A stretch of 64,000 nucleotides of DNA from Cyanobacteria bacterium FACHB-DQ100 (GTDB lineage Bacteria > Cyanobacteriota > Cyanobacteriia > Leptolyngbyales > Leptolyngbyaceae), in contig JACJNW010000032.1 of the NCBI GenBank assembly GCA_014695195.1, positions 266,030-330,029 of the forward strand, written 5' to 3'. Positions 1-9,242 of the stretch are shown in pieces; the first letter of the stretch is position 1; each line of letters begins with the position of its first letter. Made by a program: the position numbers and the translations under genes. The notes beneath the pieces are model-generated. The model was given only the letters and a program-made list of their open reading frames with translations, made no database searches and was not told the origin of the DNA.

Positions 1-175
1 GCTCGATCAGCGTCTCTAGGGCTTGTGGAGAGGACTGTAGCGTCCTGAAGTAAGCAGGAATATCCTCAGGATCGCACTGGGCTGCAATGACTCGCTTGAG
101 GTTGCGGGTTCCAATTCCCTCGACATCGATCCCGATCGTTTGATTGAGTAAGGCTGCGATCGCGGCGAAGCTCAT
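1..175 (-). CDS. CheR-type chemoreceptor methyltransferase, N-terminal fragment
   Basis: Only the first 58 codons are in the window; the gene runs off the left edge. The ATG at 175-173 overlaps the TGA of the upstream cheW gene as ATGA, so the two are translationally coupled. The visible peptide begins MSFAAIAALLNQTIGIDVEG and continues as a helical segment ending in an SPQALETLIE-like stretch, which matches the N-terminal helical subdomain of CheR methyltransferases. In that family this part precedes the SAM-binding domain and helps recognise the receptor. The catalytic part is not visible, so family assignment rests on the N-terminus and on the coupling to CheW. Confidence 0.6.
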   Translation of the reverse strand, partial: MSFAAIAALLNQTIGIDVEGIGTRNLKRVIAAQCDPEDIPAYFRTLQSSPQALETLIE

Positions 176-639
176 TTCAGTTGCGACTCCCCTGACGCTG
201 CTAGATAAATCTGCTGTACATCCGCAAACAATCGATCAAGATGAATCTGCTGAATCATGCCGCGATCGTCTAGGATCATTCCTCCTAAATAGGGAGCGGC
301 ATTCATATGAACGGCGTTAGAAGCAACAAATTTTGCTTTGGGTTTATCCAGGGTTTGAATCACTTGTTCTGCTAATAATCCTAGATAAGAAACCGTAGAT
401 GCTTCCGCAGACTTCACCATGATGATGCGGCTACTCAACTGGAAGCGACTCGGTGTTCCCTGAATCAATTCGCACAGATCAACCACGGGAACGATCGTGC
501 CGCGATAGTTCAGCAATCCTGCGACGTATTTAGGAACGTAGTGCAGTTTTCGCAGCGGTACGCTCGGAATCACCTCCACGATATGAGAACTTTCGATCGC
601 GTAAGGATCTTTACCAACGCAAAACAATAACAGCAGCAT
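172..639 (-). CDS. CheW-domain chemotaxis/phototaxis coupling protein
   Basis: About 155 residues forming a single CheW domain. Typical segments are FCVGKDPYAIE, VEVIPSVPLRKL, YVPKYVAGLLNYRG and TIVPVVDLCELI. CheW proteins link receptors to a CheA kinase in the cytoplasm. The open frame extends 21 codons upstream to 702, but the conserved fold starts at the ATG at 639 (MLLLLFCVGKD), so that start was chosen. The gene overlaps a CheR-like gene by 4 nt downstream, consistent with an operon for taxis or pilus-dependent motility. The downstream pathway (twitching, phototaxis or another output) cannot be told from this window. Confidence 0.85.
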   Translation of the reverse strand: MLLLLFCVGKDPYAIESSHIVEVIPSVPLRKLHYVPKYVAGLLNYRGTIVPVVDLCELIQGTPSRFQLSSRIIMVKSAEASTVSYLGLLAEQVIQTLDKPKAKFVASNAVHMNAAPYLGGMILDDRGMIQQIHLDRLFADVQQIYLAASGESQLK

Positions 640-813
640 CGGAATGTCTTTGAGGTTTGACACCCTCAGTATTCCCAGGCTGAATTCATAAAAAACATAC
701 AATTCCGGCTGTATTTTAGGTGAACTCTCGGAAAACCCAGTAGGAATTCGGATTCAGCCTCAATTCTTTTACCGAGATTCTACGGATGATACGGAATCGC
801 GGCTGAGCGGAAG

Positions 814-2289
814 TTAACGGCTCGACTGCGATCGCTTTAAATAACGTCCTTGCGGTGAGCCTAGAATTTGTCCTCGATCGTAAATGAGATTGCCGCGCAG
901 CATCGTTTGCTTGACTCGCCCGGTCAGTTCCATCCCCTCAAACGGTGTATAGCCCTGCTTAGAGAATGATTCAGCAGCCTGAACTACAAAGCGTTCATTC
1001 GGATCAACTAACACAAGGTCAGCATCATATCCGATCGCGATGTCCCCTTTTTGCCAGAGTCCAAACCGTTGTGCAGGATTCCAGCAGAGCAATCGCGCCA
1101 TGTGGTCGTAGGACATTCCCCGCTTACTGCCTTCGCTCAGAACGCCTGAGAGGAGATATTCTGTGCCCCCAAAGCCCGATTTTGCTAACCAGATGTTGTC
1201 TGGGTCTTGGAGACTGGCTTTCTTTTCGGCAGAGCAGCAAGCATGGTCGCTAACAATCCAATCAATCTGATTTTGTAGCACCGCAGTCCACAGAAACTCG
1301 ACATCAGCGCGCGATCGAATCGGTGGATTGACTTTCGCCCATTTCCCGGTGGGAGCTTCGACATCAAGAAGCAAATGCCCGATTGTGACTTCTCGCTTAA
1401 AGTTGATATGCGGAAATGTAGACTGCATCATTAGCGCTGCTTCAACCGCTTTACGAGAACTTAGATGCAGCAGATTGATGTTAATACAGTTTGTTTCATG
1501 AGCGAGATAGGAGGCAATGCAAATAGCAAGCCCTTCAGAGTGGGGAGGACGGGCAGCACTGTAAGCACTGAGCCCAGTCAGGCTTGAGTCCTGCTGAACG
1601 ATTTTGGTATAAGCATTGAGAATCTCAGCAATTTCGCAATGTAGACTAAGGCTGATTGAATCAGCCGGATAGCGCTCTCGTAGTTGAGCTAAACCCCGCA
1701 TGATGAATTCAAAGTGAGCAAAGTCATAGCGTTCTTCTTTGTTAATCATCAAAAATAGATTCTGCTGATCGGATAGACCATGCAGACCATAACCACCATA
1801 AAACATAAAAATTTTGAACGAAGCGACCCCATATTGCTCAAACAACCATTGCATTTCATCAATGTGCTGAGCGCTAATCGGTGCAATGTGATAGCTATAA
1901 TCGACGAAAAAGTTACCTTCCGATCGAGATAGCACCTCTGGGAAAAATTGCTGATAAGAGCCACCTTTATTGAGATAGTATTGTCCAGTCCGAATGTAGT
2001 TGAGGCTGGTAGTTACGCCTCCCATTGCGGCGGCTTTGCTTTCTGCGATCGCATCTTGTTCTAAGGATTGATAGATGCCAATGTGCATATGAGCATCTAT
2101 CAATCCAGGAAAAGCGAGTAGATTCTGAGCATCGATGACCTCTGTTGCCTGTTCTGGGCTGATCTGTGACGCGATCTGGGCAAACTTACCATCCTTAATG
2201 CCTAGATCTAAGTGCTCTACACTAGATTGATGTGGACGAACGACACGCACGTTTTTGATCAGTTTATCCAGAATGCAAGGTTCAGACAC
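814..2289 (-). CDS. Dihydropyrimidinase/hydantoinase-like amidohydrolase
   Basis: 491-residue metal-dependent hydrolase of the cyclic amidohydrolase group (dihydroorotase, dihydropyrimidinase, hydantoinase, allantoinase). The binuclear metal site appears complete: the HxH pair at about H67 and H69 (GLIDAHMHIG), the carbamylated lysine at about K159 (SFKIF), H217 (LHCEIAE), H275 (NLLHLSSRK) and the aspartate in IVSDHACC. The length fits the family. Such enzymes open cyclic amide or ureide rings; the substrate here is unknown. The gene diverges from a beta-hydroxylase-like gene and sits at one end of a block of catabolic-looking genes. It is probably not pyrimidine-biosynthetic PyrC, given its neighbours and length, but that is an inference. 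Confidence 0.8.
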   Translation of the reverse strand: MSEPCILDKLIKNVRVVRPHQSSVEHLDLGIKDGKFAQIASQISPEQATEVIDAQNLLAFPGLIDAHMHIGIYQSLEQDAIAESKAAAMGGVTTSLNYIRTGQYYLNKGGSYQQFFPEVLSRSEGNFFVDYSYHIAPISAQHIDEMQWLFEQYGVASFKIFMFYGGYGLHGLSDQQNLFLMINKEERYDFAHFEFIMRGLAQLRERYPADSISLSLHCEIAEILNAYTKIVQQDSSLTGLSAYSAARPPHSEGLAICIASYLAHETNCININLLHLSSRKAVEAALMMQSTFPHINFKREVTIGHLLLDVEAPTGKWAKVNPPIRSRADVEFLWTAVLQNQIDWIVSDHACCSAEKKASLQDPDNIWLAKSGFGGTEYLLSGVLSEGSKRGMSYDHMARLLCWNPAQRFGLWQKGDIAIGYDADLVLVDPNERFVVQAAESFSKQGYTPFEGMELTGRVKQTMLRGNLIYDRGQILGSPQGRYLKRSQSSR

Positions 2290-2380
2290 AGCGCCTCCTA
2301 CAAAATCAATAAGAACAATTTCTTCATAACTCTTAGAATGAAATCGTGACGAGTTTGCTTCTAAGCTAGGAGAAAGAACA

Positions 2381-3184
2381 ATGGAGCAATTTAACGAGTA
2401 TCATTTAGATCCCAAGCAGTTTACTTTTCTGAATATGCTTCAGGAGCAGTGGCAAGCGATTCGCGATGAATTTATCGCATTTAAGCAAAATGCTTCCCCA
2501 GCGGAAATGCAGCTTGCTCTTGATGTCATGGGGCCTAAAAGCCAAACGATCAAGACCAAAGGTAAATCGAAATATAGTGCCTTTGGTGTGTTATTTCAAG
2601 GAATGTTTATTGAACAATACATTCAGGCACATCGAATCAAATATCCCCAGTATGAGTTACAAGATGTGTCAGAAAAAGTATTTGAGTTAAAAGAGCAATA
2701 TTTCCCAACATTGACAGAAGCGATCGTTGCAACAAATTCAGCTTATGATGGCATCCTGAGAAACGTATATTTCGGAACGTTTCTTCCGGGGCTAGATGTC
2801 AAGCTTCATGTGAACTATAACCCTCACATGAATCGCGGCTATCTGGGATTGATTGTGCCAGAAGGCGATATCGCGATGAAAATTTGCCATGACAAACTTT
2901 ACTGGCACGAAGGCGAGTTTATGGTTCTAGACCACAGCTATCCGCACTGTCCACATAATTATACTGATGACGAAAGAACAGTCCTAGTAGTTGATTTCTT
3001 CAAAACGGATCAGCCTAAATCAGAAGTGATTCAGTTTGAACGGGAATTAGTCAAACAGCGTATGGAAGAGAATCCCTACAGTTTGGGCGTTTTTGGTAGG
3101 AATGATAAAGCGACCCCAGAAGACTTTATTAAGTATGGTTTGAGCCACCAGTTAGAATGGGATAGAGCGCTCGGAAGTGCCTGA
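2381..3184 (+). CDS. Aspartyl/asparaginyl beta-hydroxylase-like protein
   Basis: 267 residues. The C-terminal half (about 140-225) resembles the double-stranded beta-helix of Fe(II)/2-oxoglutarate aspartyl/asparaginyl beta-hydroxylases: a first histidine before NRGYLGLIVP, an FMVLDHSYPHCPHN segment with the second histidine, and DDERTVLVVDFF. The N-terminal 120 residues are not recognised. Enzymes of this fold hydroxylate side chains or small molecules. The start is the ATG at 2381, preceded by GGAGAAAG. It diverges from the amidohydrolase with a 91-bp gap. The base composition is somewhat lower in GC than most neighbours. Family assignment is moderate and the substrate is unknown. Confidence 0.6.
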   Translation: MEQFNEYHLDPKQFTFLNMLQEQWQAIRDEFIAFKQNASPAEMQLALDVMGPKSQTIKTKGKSKYSAFGVLFQGMFIEQYIQAHRIKYPQYELQDVSEKVFELKEQYFPTLTEAIVATNSAYDGILRNVYFGTFLPGLDVKLHVNYNPHMNRGYLGLIVPEGDIAMKICHDKLYWHEGEFMVLDHSYPHCPHNYTDDERTVLVVDFFKTDQPKSEVIQFERELVKQRMEENPYSLGVFGRNDKATPEDFIKYGLSHQLEWDRALGSA

Positions 3185-3244
3185 ATTAGCAGATTAATTC
3201 AAGCTAAATGAGTAATAAAAATTTGCGTAGGGAATTGCGGTCTG

Positions 3245-4522
3245 CTACTGAGCAGTAAAGGCTTTCTCTACGCTTGTTTTCTTTGCTTCTCTAGACAAAT
3301 TGCGGCTCTGATCGACTAGCAAGTAGGCTGCGAATGCAGCGATTAGAACATTACGAATATTGAGAACAAAAAGCGCAATGATTCTCAAATTAAGCAATCT
3401 ACCATATAACACTGGATACACCAGAAAAGTTGTCACAGAGATTGCGGTAATAAAGGCAATCGTAATTCGATTTAATCGCAAGAGCGGTAGAAAGGGTAAC
3501 ACCCAAACGAGATATTGGGGTGAGAAAACTTTAGCAGTAATCATAAACACAAGCAGCGTGATTGTGATGTAAGTTGCTAGAGTTCTGTATGTGATTTCTC
3601 CACTTGCTGCGTATTCCTGCCGAAATCCTTTTACGCAATAAAACAGCGTAATTCCTAATAAGCTCCAAGTGAGTATGGGTAGAACTTTGAGGATTGGAGT
3701 CGCAATCTCTGATGTGAAATGAAAGGCTCCATAGTTTAGCTCAAAGGAAGCATCAATGAAGCCGAACTTGCTCAACAGTAGCAGAATTCCACCCGGTAAG
3801 GTCTCGATGTGTAGTCCTCGTTGTCGGTGATAAGTCAGAAAGCTGAAGAACTTTTCTTGTGCAGCTAATGCAAAAGGTAAAAAAATCACAGCAACGGTGA
3901 GAATGTTGCCAAGTAAAAATTTTGCGCTAGCTTGATATTGCCGCTTTGTGAAGTAGTAAATCGAAAAGATAGGAATTAGAGCGACTGGATAAAGTTTTGC
4001 AGCAATTCCCAATCCTAACCAAATTCCCGCCTGAGTTGGGCGCTGTTTTAGGACAGCCCAAAATGCAATCACAGTTAAAAGCGCTGCGAAGATATCATAT
4101 CGACAAAACACAACGATAAGGTTAGGCACAATCAGTGCTGCGTAGAAAGAGATCGTTCTAATCGCGGCTTTTTTAGTCTGCCAAGCCGCAATAATTCGCG
4201 AAAGTACGACTGCAATCAAGTGGCTAAAAAAAGCATTTTGAATAAATAGAAGAATTGCATACGCTGTAAAATTCAGCGGTTGCACAACGCTAGGCAATTG
4301 GGGAAGAGCGATCGGTAACAGCGCCAAAGGAGGATATTCAAAATTGAAATCAGTATAAGGAAATTGTCCTTTTAACAAGTTGAGCGAATAGTCGTAATAA
4401 ATGCTGATATCGTATTGCTGATACTTACGCACTAGAAATAGAAATGCAATGAATAACAGCGATACAAAAATGAGTTCGATTCGCAGTGTGTTAGAAGTCG
4501 GTCTTGCCAATTTTATTCTCAT
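3245..4522 (-). CDS. Multi-pass membrane glycosyltransferase (GT87/DUF2029-like)
   Basis: About 425 residues with roughly ten hydrophobic segments. It has the pattern of polyprenyl-phosphate-dependent GT-C mannosyltransferases of the GT87/DUF2029 group: an N-terminal membrane helix, a periplasmic loop with DISIYYDYSLNLLKGQFPYTDFNFEYPPLAL, then repeated membrane helices and a late FSPQYLVWVLPFLPL segment. That late motif and the YPPL segment are typical of this family. A GTG precedes the ATG at 4522; the ATG is preferred. The gene stands alone, tail to tail with the beta-hydroxylase-like gene. The acceptor is unknown; an envelope glycan is likely. Confidence 0.65.
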   Translation of the reverse strand: MRIKLARPTSNTLRIELIFVSLLFIAFLFLVRKYQQYDISIYYDYSLNLLKGQFPYTDFNFEYPPLALLPIALPQLPSVVQPLNFTAYAILLFIQNAFFSHLIAVVLSRIIAAWQTKKAAIRTISFYAALIVPNLIVVFCRYDIFAALLTVIAFWAVLKQRPTQAGIWLGLGIAAKLYPVALIPIFSIYYFTKRQYQASAKFLLGNILTVAVIFLPFALAAQEKFFSFLTYHRQRGLHIETLPGGILLLLSKFGFIDASFELNYGAFHFTSEIATPILKVLPILTWSLLGITLFYCVKGFRQEYAASGEITYRTLATYITITLLVFMITAKVFSPQYLVWVLPFLPLLRLNRITIAFITAISVTTFLVYPVLYGRLLNLRIIALFVLNIRNVLIAAFAAYLLVDQSRNLSREAKKTSVEKAFTAQ

Positions 4523-4729
4523 CACTCAGGTATCCTAAAAAGCGATTACTTCTGCATGACACTGCCTTTCTGTCTATCAAAGTTTAATTGTCACTCATAC
4601 GTCTTTGAATACTTTTTGTGCAAGCTTTTTGCCAATAGCAGAATGAAGAATTTAACCTGCTAAACACATCTATCTAGAGTAGGAAAGCTAGACTCTAATC
4701 AAAAAATGAAGCATATGTAAATCGTTATA

Positions 4730-5125
4730 TCAGTTAGATTTGCCGTCGCTGCCTAAATATTCTCGATAGCCGCAGATTTGATTACCCCGGACATCAAAAG
4801 AGACTGCGACGCGATTTTTGTAAGGATTTCCCCACATCAATCCCTCGTCGCGAAATTCAAATACAACGGTCGTTTCGTTACTGGTTACGCGATCGAGCGT
4901 CAATTTCAACCCCGTTTCATACACTTCGGAAACATAGTTGAAAAACTCGATCGCTCTTGCTTTTCCAACATTTAATCCATGAAATTTGCCCAACGGAAAC
5001 CAAAATGAAAAATCATCGGTGAGCATATCGAAGAAGGCTTGCCACTCCCCCGTTGCAAGTCCATGTTCAAAATGCGCAAAGGCTTGTCGAGCAACGGCTA
5101 ATGTATTGACTGATTCTATAGTCAT
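4730..5125 (-). CDS. SnoaL/NTF2-like protein
   Basis: 131 residues with the cone-shaped alpha+beta fold of the NTF2/SnoaL superfamily. Helical start ARQAFAHFEHGLATGEWQAFFDMLTDDFSFWFP, then strands ending in an FDVRGNQICGYREYLG segment typical of ketosteroid-isomerase-like proteins. The family includes cyclases, isomerases and non-catalytic ligand binders. The ATG overlaps the stop of the upstream reductase gene by 4 nt (ATGA at 5122-5125), so the two are one transcriptional unit and may act on the same compound. The catalytic role is not determined. Confidence 0.7.
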   Translation of the reverse strand: MTIESVNTLAVARQAFAHFEHGLATGEWQAFFDMLTDDFSFWFPLGKFHGLNVGKARAIEFFNYVSEVYETGLKLTLDRVTSNETTVVFEFRDEGLMWGNPYKNRVAVSFDVRGNQICGYREYLGSDGKSN

Positions 5126-6135
5126 TTTTGGAACCTCACGACGACCTTACCGCAATTTTGACCACTCAATAGGTATTCTACGGCATCTGGAATCGACTCA
5201 ATGCCATTAAAAAGGGTAGAGTCAACTGCAACCTTGAGCTTATTTGCGTAAAACAAATCGAGTAAGCGCTCGCGGGCTTCCTCTGCAAATTCGGCGAAAT
5301 GCGGCATCAAAAAACCACGCACCGAAGCCGATTTCCAAAACAACTTCTGATAAATTCGAGGTTGAGTAACAGATTCTAAATCACTCATATACTCGGAAAT
5401 AAAACCCACCACTACTAATCGCCCTCGTATGGCTAAATGATTCACGCAAGTATCAAAGACCTGCTTACCAATACAATCAAAAACTAAATTGATTCCATTG
5501 GGATATTCTTGTTGAAGAACTGTATCGAGTGTTTCGGTTCGGTAGTTAATAATGCGATCGCAGCCCAAACTCTTTAATAATTTCACCTTCGCCTCAGAGC
5601 CGCAAATCCCAATCACATGATTTCCAGCTAACTTGGCGAGTTGTACCGCAATATGTCCGACTCCGCCTGCTGCTGCCGTGACTAAAACAATTCCTTCGCT
5701 CGTCATTTCTCCCACTTGCTCAAGTGCGACCAGGGCTGAAACTCCGGTCGGCATTAGGGTTAAAACTTCAGGCGTAGCCGCACGAATTTTCACAGCTAGA
5801 TTTGCCGCGATCGCTTGATACTCCCGATAGCCTCCCCCTCGGACTGTGGTTGCAACAGCATCTCCAACTTTCAGGGTATGAACATCTTGAGCGATCGCGA
5901 CCACTTCGCCCACGGCTTCGACACCTAGATCAAAGGGTGGCGTAAGATTCACATAGGGAACGTTTCCTTTACAAAGCAAAGTATCAAATCCAGCATTGAT
6001 GCCAGCGAACTTGTTGCGAATTAGAACTTCTCCAGGATTCAGGACAGGAATCGGCAGTTCTTCAAGGGCGATCGCCGAACGGAAATCATCGCTGAAGCGT
6101 TGAGCAACAAGCTTTTTGTAGGTTCTAGAAGGCAT
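5122..6135 (-). CDS. MDR-family NAD(P)H-dependent quinone/enone reductase
   Basis: 337 residues of the medium-chain dehydrogenase/reductase superfamily. The GroES-like part has LNPGEVLIRNKFAGINAGFD and PPFDLGVEAVGEVVA. The nucleotide-binding motif is TAAAGGVGHIAVQLAKLAG. Structural and catalytic zinc ligands are absent, as in quinone oxidoreductases and zinc-independent 2-alkenal or 15-oxoprostaglandin-13-reductase-like (ZADH2) enzymes. It probably reduces an activated double bond with NADPH. It is the first gene of a two-gene operon with the SnoaL-like gene (4-nt overlap). Substrate unknown. Confidence 0.8.
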   Translation of the reverse strand: MPSRTYKKLVAQRFSDDFRSAIALEELPIPVLNPGEVLIRNKFAGINAGFDTLLCKGNVPYVNLTPPFDLGVEAVGEVVAIAQDVHTLKVGDAVATTVRGGGYREYQAIAANLAVKIRAATPEVLTLMPTGVSALVALEQVGEMTSEGIVLVTAAAGGVGHIAVQLAKLAGNHVIGICGSEAKVKLLKSLGCDRIINYRTETLDTVLQQEYPNGINLVFDCIGKQVFDTCVNHLAIRGRLVVVGFISEYMSDLESVTQPRIYQKLFWKSASVRGFLMPHFAEFAEEARERLLDLFYANKLKVAVDSTLFNGIESIPDAVEYLLSGQNCGKVVVRFQK

Positions 6136-6262
6136 GGCAACAGTTGAATCGATCGACGCTTTTGATTACGCATTTCATTCAATCATGAGTCCGGTTGGCA
6201 ATCAGGCTGTAGCATTAAAAATTGACTGACTCAGACTGACTGGCGGCTCGACGAGCCATCTG

Positions 6263-6420
6263 ATACCAAATTGATTTTTGAGTGCTACAGATCTTGGAAG
6301 CCCCCTAAATCCCCCACTCGTGGGGGACTTCACGCCAAATCTGTTTCGGATTCTCAAAGTCCCCCAGTATAGGGGATTTAGGGGGCGAAGGTCTGTCGCA
6401 TCAACAAATTGATTCGGTAT
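6263..6420. repeat. MITE-like palindromic element, copy 1
   Basis: 158-bp imperfect palindrome. It begins ATACCAAATTGATTTTTGAG and ends CAAATTGATTCGGTAT, with internal arms GCCCCCTAAATCCCCCA and GGGGGATTTAGGGGGC. It has no coding capacity. The right end lies 39 bp before the ATG of the next gene, and a TTG inside it gives a spurious N-terminal extension of that gene. The same element recurs at about 12.4, 26.9, 56.1 and 62.4 kb. Confidence 0.85.
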
Positions 6421-6459
6421 GACGATACGCTTTCAGGTCTACTTAAAAACTGTAAAAGT

Positions 6460-7374
6460 ATGGGCGAAGCCGATCAATCCTCTGCATTCCCAGCAGCGAC
6501 CAATGATTTTTTAGAGGCAGCTTTAATCCCAGAAGACTGGGGTGGAGACGGTCGAGGACGGATGAATTTGTCTGGACGACGAACGGCGATTGCCTTCGGC
6601 AACAGCGAAGCTCCCGCTTCAGAGTATGTGCCTCGTCAATATCAACTCTTTGATAGTCATCGTGTCCCTGAACAAGCGTGGCAAATTCAGGGAATACCAG
6701 AGCAGCCTGCGATCTGCCGAATGCTTTCCTGGAATGATCATGGCGCATCGACAGCCAAAGTTTTGCTGCCAGCCCAATTTGAAATTCCTGCAGGCAGATT
6801 CACAGCAGACTTGGAGATCTTTGTGCTGAGCGGTGCGATTCAAGTGGGAGCATGGAAACTCAGCAAGCACTGCTACTCTTTCATTCCAGCAGGAGTGAGA
6901 GTCGGAGACTGGAAAGTGCTAAACGGTGAAAGCGCGGAAGTTTTATGGATGGAAAATGGTCGTCTCCAGTATCAAGATTTGCCGAATCATCCAGAAGCTA
7001 GACTCGGTGAGTACATTCCTGTATTGGATAGCAAATTGCTGCCTTGGGGAAAGACAGACACAGCACAATTTATCGCAGCAAACAAGAAGTGGCTGAGAAA
7101 AGCAGCGAATGGAGGTGGAGTGTGGTTACTCGCCCTTTTGCCACATTATGACGGCAAGCAGATGATGATTCAGTCCTATAACGAAGAGGCATATGGCTTG
7201 GCGGGATGGTGCGATATCGGCGACTACAGATTCGCCAAAAATCACTTTTGCTATAGCCCCAGCTTTAGCACACTTCCCAGACATATCTCAGAAGATGGTG
7301 GTTTATTCTTTGTCCGGGTCGATAGAGATTTATCCCAAGCTGGAACGGTTTTGTCCTATGGTCATTCAGGCTGA
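6460..7374 (+). CDS. Cupin-fold protein (DUF4437-like)
   Basis: About 304 residues, probably two cupin beta-barrels. The first has FEIPAGRFTADLEIFVLSGAIQVG followed by HCYSFIPAGVRVGDW, the usual cupin 1 and cupin 2 spacing. The second lies at about 190-290. Cupins of this ChrR/DUF4437 type are often metal-binding sensors or dioxygenase-like enzymes of unknown substrate. The open frame continues upstream to a TTG at 6409, but that part is MITE sequence, so the ATG at 6460 is chosen although no strong Shine-Dalgarno precedes it. The gene converges on the DUF3598-like gene with a 13-nt overlap. Confidence 0.6.
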   Translation: MGEADQSSAFPAATNDFLEAALIPEDWGGDGRGRMNLSGRRTAIAFGNSEAPASEYVPRQYQLFDSHRVPEQAWQIQGIPEQPAICRMLSWNDHGASTAKVLLPAQFEIPAGRFTADLEIFVLSGAIQVGAWKLSKHCYSFIPAGVRVGDWKVLNGESAEVLWMENGRLQYQDLPNHPEARLGEYIPVLDSKLLPWGKTDTAQFIAANKKWLRKAANGGGVWLLALLPHYDGKQMMIQSYNEEAYGLAGWCDIGDYRFAKNHFCYSPSFSTLPRHISEDGGLFFVRVDRDLSQAGTVLSYGHSG

Positions 7375-7823
7375 CTTGGGCGTTGTCGCTCTTCTTGAAT
7401 GAGCGTGCGTTGATAGATTTGGTTATTTTTGAACCAATGCCAAGTGCGAGCGCGATAGTTGTTACAAGGACTAATTTGGATCATTTCATAAAGGTAAAAG
7501 TCTGGAATTGATTTGTAACTGAACCAAAGAATTACCGTGGAATCATCAACTTCCCAAGCATGACCTTTAATACGCTCTGTATCAAACCACAGCTTTTTAT
7601 CGCAGTAGGCTCCGGGAAAGCGATGTTCTTCTTGCTTGCCGTTGTCCCAGGTGTAGCGATTGATTTGATAGTAGGATGACAGGTCATCTTGGGGAAATTC
7701 ACAGGTGAGATGAGAGTGATGTCGATCGAGAATGGTTCCGTTACAGTCGATCAAGGTATAAGTTCCAATCCAGTCGCCTTCGTGTCGAGCAAGAACCGGC
7801 ATTTCAGTCCGAATATCTAACAT
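7362..7823 (-). CDS. DUF3598-like lipocalin-fold protein
   Basis: 153 residues. Features in order: HEGDWIGTYTLIDCNG, a long polar beta region, KLWFDTERIKGHAWEVDDS, and LYEMIQISPCNNYRARTWHWF followed by QRTLIQEER. These match the barrel of DUF3598-like proteins, which resemble lipocalins and probably bind a hydrophobic ligand. A GGAGG 5 nt before the ATG at 7823 fixes the start; the GTG at 7829 overlaps that site. It is the third gene of a nitrilase-like, aldehyde dehydrogenase, DUF3598 operon (9 nt after the dehydrogenase stop). Function unknown. Confidence 0.6.
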   Translation of the reverse strand: MLDIRTEMPVLARHEGDWIGTYTLIDCNGTILDRHHSHLTCEFPQDDLSSYYQINRYTWDNGKQEEHRFPGAYCDKKLWFDTERIKGHAWEVDDSTVILWFSYKSIPDFYLYEMIQISPCNNYRARTWHWFKNNQIYQRTLIQEERQRPSQPE

Positions 7824-7832
7824 GATCACCTC

Positions 7833-9242
7833 CTATACATACCACCAAGGATTAAACACAGGCTTTGTTTTAATCAAATACGCTTTCTTTCGCATAAAAC
7901 GTTTTAGGGCTGCGGCTCCCATGCGTGAGCCTCCTATTCCAGAGTAGTGAAACGCATTCTTTTCTCCTTCGTGAATCAAAGCTGTGAGGGCTGCATCATT
8001 AATACTGATTGCGCCTGCTTGAATACGATCGCCAACTTCCAATGCTTCTGAGGTTGAGCCTGCGAATACGGCTGCACCTAAACCATAAATTGTGTCATTT
8101 GCAAGCTCGATCGCTTCTTCAACCGTTGCAAAAGGCATAATGGGCATAATCGGCGCAAATGTTTCTTCGGTCATGATTTTCATGGTGTGGTTTACCTCAG
8201 TTAAAACTGTGGGGTAGCACCATAAACCACCGTCTAAAGTCTCAATCTTTCCACCACACTGCACGATCGCGCCCTTGTTGATCGCATCTTGTAGGTGATC
8301 TGCAATGATTGCTGCTTGTCGTTCGGCAATAATCGGGCCAATTTCACCATCATTAAGGGTTGGATAAGCTAATTTAAGTTGTGTTGCTTTGGCAATCAGT
8401 TGCTCGGTGAAGGGTTGAACAATGGCTTGATCGACATAAATTCGCTCAATCGACAAACAAGATTGTCCGGTATTCACCACTGAACCCCATAGAATTGCGG
8501 AAGTTGCAAGGTCGAGATCTGCGGACTTTAGAATGATCGCTGGATCTTTTCCTCCAAGCTCTAAAAATGCTGGAATGAATCGTTTTGCGGCAGCTTCTCC
8601 CACCTGTCGCCCAGTTTTTATACTGCCTGTAAAGCAGATTAAGTCAACTTGCTCGATTAAGGCGGCTCCTGTGTCTCCATCCCCCTCAACAAAAGTCAAG
8701 ATGTCTCGTAGTTCAGGAACTTCATTGACGGTATCGAGTAATGGGTTGATGAAACGAGGCGCAATCTCACTGGGTTTGACAATCACAGCACAACCCGCTA
8801 ATAAGGCTGGAATCGTATCAATCAGAGATAACAACAATGGGAAATTCCACGGACTGATCACACCCACAAGCGGATAGGGAACAGAATCCTGCTGTAGGTG
8901 AATAAATGGAATTGCTGTAGGCTTCTCGATTTCCTGTAATAGTTCTGGAGCGAGTTGACACCAGCGATCGAGACTCGACAGCACCGAATCAACTTCTAAT
9001 GCCGAAATGTCCAATCGTCCTGTATCTGCGACTAATGCCTGAATTAATGGCTCGGAATGCTGTTGAATCGCATGTTTCCACTGCTGCAAGGCTGCAATTC
9101 GCTGCCCTAACCCAGCGGATTGCCAAGCAGGTTGAGCCAAACGCAGGCGATCGCACTGTTGAGAAAGGTCTGCTGAAATAGGAGGCATAATCCAGGCATC
9201 GACGTTACCAGTGCGAGGATTGCGAACAGGAATCTGAGGCAT
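7833..9242 (-). CDS. Aldehyde dehydrogenase (NAD(P)+)
   Basis: 469 residues with the full aldehyde dehydrogenase architecture. Key features are SPWNFPLLL (substrate/cofactor entry), KPSEIAP, FTGSIKTG (Rossmann part), the general base E228 in FLELGGKDP, the nucleophile C262 in NTGQSCLS, and EETFAPIMPI near the C-terminus. The enzyme oxidises an aldehyde to an acid. The start is the ATG at 9242, directly abutting the stop of the nitrilase-like gene, so co-translation is likely. Catalytically it looks complete. The neighbours suggest a step in degradation of a nitrogen-containing or ring-opened compound. Confidence 0.9.
   Translation of the reverse strand: MPQIPVRNPRTGNVDAWIMPPISADLSQQCDRLRLAQPAWQSAGLGQRIAALQQWKHAIQQHSEPLIQALVADTGRLDISALEVDSVLSSLDRWCQLAPELLQEIEKPTAIPFIHLQQDSVPYPLVGVISPWNFPLLLSLIDTIPALLAGCAVIVKPSEIAPRFINPLLDTVNEVPELRDILTFVEGDGDTGAALIEQVDLICFTGSIKTGRQVGEAAAKRFIPAFLELGGKDPAIILKSADLDLATSAILWGSVVNTGQSCLSIERIYVDQAIVQPFTEQLIAKATQLKLAYPTLNDGEIGPIIAERQAAIIADHLQDAINKGAIVQCGGKIETLDGGLWCYPTVLTEVNHTMKIMTEETFAPIMPIMPFATVEEAIELANDTIYGLGAAVFAGSTSEALEVGDRIQAGAISINDAALTALIHEGEKNAFHYSGIGGSRMGAAALKRFMRKKAYLIKTKPVFNPWWYV

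Noticed and set aside
6409..6459. N-terminal extension of the DUF4437-like gene from a TTG
   Set aside because: The extension is MITE terminal sequence; the ATG at 6460 starts the unique part.
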